DNA of 35,055 bases from Candidatus Woesebacteria bacterium RIFCSPHIGHO2_02_FULL_42_20 (lineage in GTDB: Bacteria > Patescibacteriota > Microgenomatia > UBA8517): positions 1 through 35,055 of the forward strand of contig MGGS01000003.1 of NCBI GenBank assembly GCA_001792535.1, in the 5' to 3' direction. Below are positions 31,481-35,055 of the stretch, one piece after another. A program made the position numbers and the translations under genes. Every line of letters begins with the position of its first letter. Position 1 is the stretch's first letter. The notes under the pieces were generated by a model. It searched no databases, was not told the origin of the DNA, and worked only from the letters and a program-made list of their open reading frames with translations.

Positions 31481-33056
31481 ATTGTCTGTATCTGTACTGT
31501 TAATCTTTTGTGCCTTCTTGTTTTTTTGGAGATTGGATAAAGTCCCACCGGGTTTTTATATCGATGAGTCACTCCATTCTTATAACGCACTTTCAATACT
31601 TGAAACAGGAAAAGACGAATATGGCAAAGGTTTCCCTGTGCTTTTTAGATTTTTCGGCTCCTATAATGAGCCACTTTATGTGTACCTTACAACTATTTCT
31701 ATTTGGTTGTTTGGAGAGACCATTTTTGCAGCCAGGCTCATTTCGGCTTTAGCCGGGGTGTTATCGACAATTTTAATATATTTTTTCATGCTCAAGGTTA
31801 CAAAAAACAGGACGACATCTGTTATTGTTGGCCTATTGGGGGCTATGAGTCCATGGCTATTGCTTTATTCACGCACTGGCTTTGAGGTTTCTTTAGCTTT
31901 CTTTTTGTTTTTGCTCGGACTTTTCACCTTTTACTTAGGCACGAAGAAACCGAAATATATAGCAATTTCTTTTTGGTTATTTTCGTTTTCAACGTATGCT
32001 GCGTATACCGAGCGATTCGTGTCACCGCTTCTTGCGCTTTTACTGATATTTATTTTTAAAGAGTATTTGTTTAGAAAAGAAAATCGAAAGTATTTATTAC
32101 TGGGGACATCTGGCGCGCTATTAATTCAAATTCCCCATTTATTTCTTGTATCCACTCCGGCATTTTTCCCGAAAGGAGACCTATTTTCTTTAGGCGGGTT
32201 TATTGCCCGCTACATTTATTATTTCTCACCCGAAGCACTTTTTTTCAAAGGCGACCCAGACCTGCAGCGGTCTGTTCCGGAAATGGCGGTTTTTCCTTTT
32301 TGGCTGGTAATTCCTTATTTTGTTGGTTGGTATTTTTGTTTCAAAAAAAGATTTTCGAATTTGTCCAAACTGATAATAGCTTCGGCTTTGATATCTCCAC
32401 TTCCGGCGGCATTGACTTCAGATCCTTTTGCAACCCACAGAGCCATGCCACTGCTTGCACCACTTCTACTGGTTATAGGGATAGGTGTTAACAAAATTTT
32501 TGAGATTCTAAAACCGTTTTTGGGTGTTTTTTTGTTTCTGTTAATTTTTATGGTCTCAGCACTTCTTTTATGGAGATCCTTTTTTGTACTCTTACCGGGC
32601 GAGCGGTCGTTTTATTGGGGACAGCAGTATGTGGAATTGGCCAAATTAATTAAGCAAGATCACCAAAACCTTTATTTAATTGACCAGGGGAGACTAAAAA
32701 TTGCTTACGCCACGATAGCATATATAGCCGACATTGACCCTTTGATTTTTCAACAGCCACAAAGCCTGGAAATTGAAGAAAATTACTATTCAGCGTTTCC
32801 TTACAACCCAAGCTATTCGTTTGCAAATGTCGAGCTTCGCTCGCTAGACTGGGAAACAGATATTTACAAAAACCAGATTATAGTTGGTGACAACATTAGT
32901 ATTTCACAAGAACAGGCAAGAGAGCACTTTTTGAAAAAAGAATTTGAGATAACCGATCCTTTGGGTGAAGTGTTACTTTCAGGCTTTAAAACAAGTCCCA
33001 AATCAAAGTGTGAATCCATCAAGTACGAAAATACTCACTGCAAAGGTGTAAAATAA
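31470..33056 (+). CDS. GT-C membrane glycosyltransferase (GT39-like, DE motif)
   Basis: 528 residues. RLDKVPPGFYIDESLHSYNALSILETGKDEYGKGF gives Asp32-Glu33 in the first outer loop, and YYFSPEALFFKGDPDLQRSVPEMAVFP the conserved second-half loop. About eleven helices, then a soluble end of about 130 residues with a Cys pair (SKCESIKYENTHC) at the very C-terminus. It is the full-length partner of the half-size gene at 30851, overlapping it by 11 bases. The likely role is sugar transfer from a polyprenyl-phosphate donor at the outer face. The promoter of the next gene lies across its stop codon. Confidence 0.8.
   Translation: MLNKLSVSVLLIFCAFLFFWRLDKVPPGFYIDESLHSYNALSILETGKDEYGKGFPVLFRFFGSYNEPLYVYLTTISIWLFGETIFAARLISALAGVLSTILIYFFMLKVTKNRTTSVIVGLLGAMSPWLLLYSRTGFEVSLAFFLFLLGLFTFYLGTKKPKYIAISFWLFSFSTYAAYTERFVSPLLALLLIFIFKEYLFRKENRKYLLLGTSGALLIQIPHLFLVSTPAFFPKGDLFSLGGFIARYIYYFSPEALFFKGDPDLQRSVPEMAVFPFWLVIPYFVGWYFCFKKRFSNLSKLIIASALISPLPAALTSDPFATHRAMPLLAPLLLVIGIGVNKIFEILKPFLGVFLFLLIFMVSALLLWRSFFVLLPGERSFYWGQQYVELAKLIKQDHQNLYLIDQGRLKIAYATIAYIADIDPLIFQQPQSLEIEENYYSAFPYNPSYSFANVELRSLDWETDIYKNQIIVGDNISISQEQAREHFLKKEFEITDPLGEVLLSGFKTSPKSKCESIKYENTHCKGVK
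33049..33054 (+). promoter_or_regulatory. -10 box across a stop codon, leaderless type
   Basis: TAAAAT at 33049-33054 shares its last base with the TAA stop (33054-33056) of the preceding gene and ends six bases before the GTG at 33061. The TG extension is absent. It could be chance, as the two genes could also be co-transcribed. Confidence 0.45.
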
Positions 33057-33060
33057 TTTT

Positions 33061-34329
33061 GTGAAAAAGAAATTAGCAATTCTTTTTGGTTTGGCGTTTG
33101 TATTTAGGATGGTCTTGGCTTTCGGGGTTTATCACCCCGATCTTCGGAATCACATGGATTGGGGAATAAGATTTTGGGACTATGGGCCAGAAAAGTTTTA
33201 TACTGCCAACGTTTGGAGCTATACTTGGCCAAATCAACCCCCCGGTACAATATATATATTTGCGGGGGTAAGAAAACTTTTTGAAGCGGTGTTTGGTATT
33301 TTTTGGTGGATAAACACCACTGTCCCACCATTTCCTTCGCAAATGATGTTTTTTTTGGAAAGCAACTTGTACCCGGCACTTTTGAAACTTCCTGCGATTT
33401 TGGCTGACTTGGGAATTGCATTTATAATTTATAAACTCCTTTCGCAATTGAAATCTAAAAGGTTGGGTTACTTTGGCGCATTGGTTTTTCTGGTTAACCC
33501 GGTAGTTTGGTACAATTCCAGCGTTTGGGGACAAACAGACTCGATAATCAATTTTGTTGCGCTTGCCGCTTTTTACCTTCTTTTAAAAAGGCAATTACTG
33601 CTGGCGGTTATGGTTTTAAGTCTATCTCTTTATATAAAGGTATCACTTTTGATATTTGTTCCCGTCTTCGCAATAATTGTTGTAAGACAGAAATACAAAT
33701 TGGTGGAGATTTTGAATGCGGTTGTTTTTTCGCTCTTGGCAGTATTGTTTATTACTCTTCCGTTTGCCCCCGAAGCTCCTCATAATTGGCTCTTTAGAAT
33801 TTACAAAGACAAGGTTTTTGCCCAGCAACTTCATGTTATTACAGCTAACGGGTTTAATATCTGGTCGGCATTAACCGGCATTCATGAACAGCCGGACAGC
33901 CTGATATTTGCCATTATAAATTATCGCACCTGGGGCTACATCATCTTTGCTGGGTTTTTGGTTTTACCTTTGTATAAAATATACAAAAAGCAAAATGCTT
34001 CTTCGGTCTTTACCACGCTAAGTCTTGTGGCCTATTCTTCGTTTATGCTTTTAACTAATATGCACGAAAGATATCTTTATCCTCTATTTCCAGTATTCAC
34101 AATAATGGTTTTATTAAACAATAAATTAAGATCACTGTATTGGATTATTAGTTTGTTGACACTTTTTAATATGTATCATTTTTGGTGGTATCCTGAAATC
34201 GGGTTGGTAAGGTCGATTTTTGAATACGGAGACAGATTGCTTCCAAGAGTGATGGGTGCAGTCAACTTTGTGCTTTTTGTTTCGGTATATAGAAGATTAC
34301 TTTTTGACGGCGACAGAGTCCGTAAGTGA
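33061..34329 (+). CDS. GT-C-like membrane glycosyltransferase, HPDL type (second copy)
   Basis: 422 residues, about ten helices. VYHPDLRNHMDWG puts His25-Pro-Asp27 in the first outer loop, at exactly the positions found in the gene at 6668. Further motifs are FLVNPVVWYNSSVWGQTDS, a Lys-containing loop LYIKVSLLIFVP, and NMHERYLYPLFP near the C-terminus, which recalls the His motifs of ALG6/ALG8 and related GT-C enzymes. Function is most likely transfer of a hexose from polyprenyl phosphate. GTG start. The last 33 bases overlap the gene on the minus strand, tail to tail, with no terminator visible. Confidence 0.7.
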   Translation: MKKKLAILFGLAFVFRMVLAFGVYHPDLRNHMDWGIRFWDYGPEKFYTANVWSYTWPNQPPGTIYIFAGVRKLFEAVFGIFWWINTTVPPFPSQMMFFLESNLYPALLKLPAILADLGIAFIIYKLLSQLKSKRLGYFGALVFLVNPVVWYNSSVWGQTDSIINFVALAAFYLLLKRQLLLAVMVLSLSLYIKVSLLIFVPVFAIIVVRQKYKLVEILNAVVFSLLAVLFITLPFAPEAPHNWLFRIYKDKVFAQQLHVITANGFNIWSALTGIHEQPDSLIFAIINYRTWGYIIFAGFLVLPLYKIYKKQNASSVFTTLSLVAYSSFMLLTNMHERYLYPLFPVFTIMVLLNNKLRSLYWIISLLTLFNMYHFWWYPEIGLVRSIFEYGDRLLPRVMGAVNFVLFVSVYRRLLFDGDRVRK

Positions 34330-35040
34330 CTTTTCTTCTTGTTCATATTTGTAAACTGCACGACCGGCGTGATACCAAATTAGTTTGCCGAGAAGTGTGA
34401 TGTTTAAAACGAAAGTAAAAATCGCAAAAAAGAGATTGAAAGGAATCTCGTAAAACGATGCTTGGGTACCCGATACCAAAACCGACTGATGGATCAGTAG
34501 AGCTATAATTGTCCAGATGAGCTGATGTTTCCATGTGTCATTGTAAAAATGTGACAGTGCGAGCGAAATTCCCAGAACAACGCCATCCAGGGCATATAGG
34601 ATTAAATAGTTTTGCTCAGCCATATTTGTTGGATAGCTTAGTTCGAATAAGCTGATAATTAGTAGTAGGAACACAGCTCCGGAAAAAATCATTACATGAC
34701 TTACCGGACCGTGGAAAAACTCGTTAGTGATGTATTCCAAGACAAATTTCGGGTCAAGGGTTAAGTCCTCTTTGGTGAACTCTTCTTTGATTACCGAAAC
34801 GATGTATATCCCACTGCCGTATGCAACAAACAGACTGGCGATAAAGAATGCTAATACAAATGGCAGGTCATTTTGACTTAAGTCGGCGGAACCCGTCCTT
34901 AGTTTAATGGTAATGAATATCCCAGACATTAAAATTAGAGTAGGCAACATCAGAAGCAAAATGGTTATTGCAATCTTAAAGATCCTTTTTTTAGAGTAAT
35001 AACTCAGAGGGTGTTTTCTTTTTTTTGCTTGCAGGACCAT
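34297..35040 (-). CDS. Integral membrane protein of unknown function
   Basis: 247 residues. A basic N-terminus (MVLQAKKRKHPLSYYSKKR) precedes about six hydrophobic segments: near 24-46, 63-84, 117-133, 147-163, 173-190 and 200-222. The tail is charged (KYEQEEKSLTDSVAVKK). I recognise no family motif and no catalytic residues. The positive N-terminus suggests that end lies in the cytoplasm. Its promoter lies at or beyond the window edge (only 15 bases upstream are visible), so co-transcription with genes further right is possible. It converges with and overlaps the HPDL-type GT-C by 33 bases. Confidence 0.6.
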   Translation of the reverse strand: MVLQAKKRKHPLSYYSKKRIFKIAITILLLMLPTLILMSGIFITIKLRTGSADLSQNDLPFVLAFFIASLFVAYGSGIYIVSVIKEEFTKEDLTLDPKFVLEYITNEFFHGPVSHVMIFSGAVFLLLIISLFELSYPTNMAEQNYLILYALDGVVLGISLALSHFYNDTWKHQLIWTIIALLIHQSVLVSGTQASFYEIPFNLFFAIFTFVLNITLLGKLIWYHAGRAVYKYEQEEKSLTDSVAVKK

Positions 35041-35055
35041 TTTATTGCGAAGTAT

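Noticed and set aside
33073-33534. 153-residue ORF on the minus strand
   Set aside because: Shadow of the GT-C gene on the plus strand; basic low-quality composition, no start signal.
1-35055. Alternative genetic code (TGA as an amino acid)
   Set aside because: TGA ends several genes exactly at operon overlaps (for example 5141-5143 and 27379-27381), so it is a normal stop.

Overview
The window looks like part of a chromosome from a Patescibacteria (CPR) bacterium, most likely of the Microgenomates type. This is inferred from four things: AT-rich, tightly packed genes with overlapping ends; a great number of membrane glycosyltransferases of CPR-like type; palindromic inserts in coding sequence that read as LPAGRQA and SLPAQAG; and the absence of mobile elements. 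TGA is used normally as a stop codon, so the recoded Gracilibacteria/Absconditabacteria are unlikely. There are no tRNA or rRNA genes, CRISPR arrays or insertion sequences that I can see, and no gap between genes exceeds about 125 bases.

Layout. 1-1516: end of an unknown gene and a GT-C membrane glycosyltransferase. 1521-3745: a divergent pair, namely an anchored protein with a pseudopilin-like C-terminus (minus) and a VTT/DedA-like membrane protein (plus). 3867-4337: a hicBA toxin-antitoxin pair. 4376-12879: an operon with an ALG5/DPM1-like polyprenyl-phosphate sugar synthase followed by five GT-C proteins, three of them tandem paralogues. 12964-16105: a Wzx-type flippase and another GT-C-like protein. 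16120-17496 (minus): an orphan CARF-HEPN protein resembling the CRISPR-associated TIGR02710/Csm6-like family. 17565-25757: an operon with five GT2 enzymes, one GT4 enzyme, a YfhO-like GT-C protein and a methyltransferase. 25715-28008 (minus) and 28033-30748 (plus): a divergent pair of units, the first with a 209-residue half-size GT-C relative plus a full GT-C, the second with a GT-C, an HD hydrolase and an ASCH-like protein. 30851-34329: a second 209-residue half-size protein plus full GT-C, then another GT-C. 34297-35040 (minus): an unrecognised membrane protein.

How the genes fit together. The gene set is that of a cell-surface glycan or glycoprotein assembly locus. Soluble GT2/GT4 enzymes would build lipid-linked chains on the inner face of the membrane, the flippase would turn them over, and GT-C enzymes would add sugars on the outer face from polyprenyl-phosphate donors made by the ALG5-like synthase. 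The linkage and the sugars cannot be read from the sequence.

The strongest unexplained signals are: (1) eleven transcription-unit starts where a -10 box, often in extended TGn form, lies only 6-8 bases before the start codon, implying leaderless mRNAs as the rule; (2) the orphan CARF-HEPN gene; (3) the twice-repeated half-size plus full-size GT-C gene pair; and (4) short palindromes and 7-8 base tandem repeats inserted in frame in the glycosyltransferase genes.
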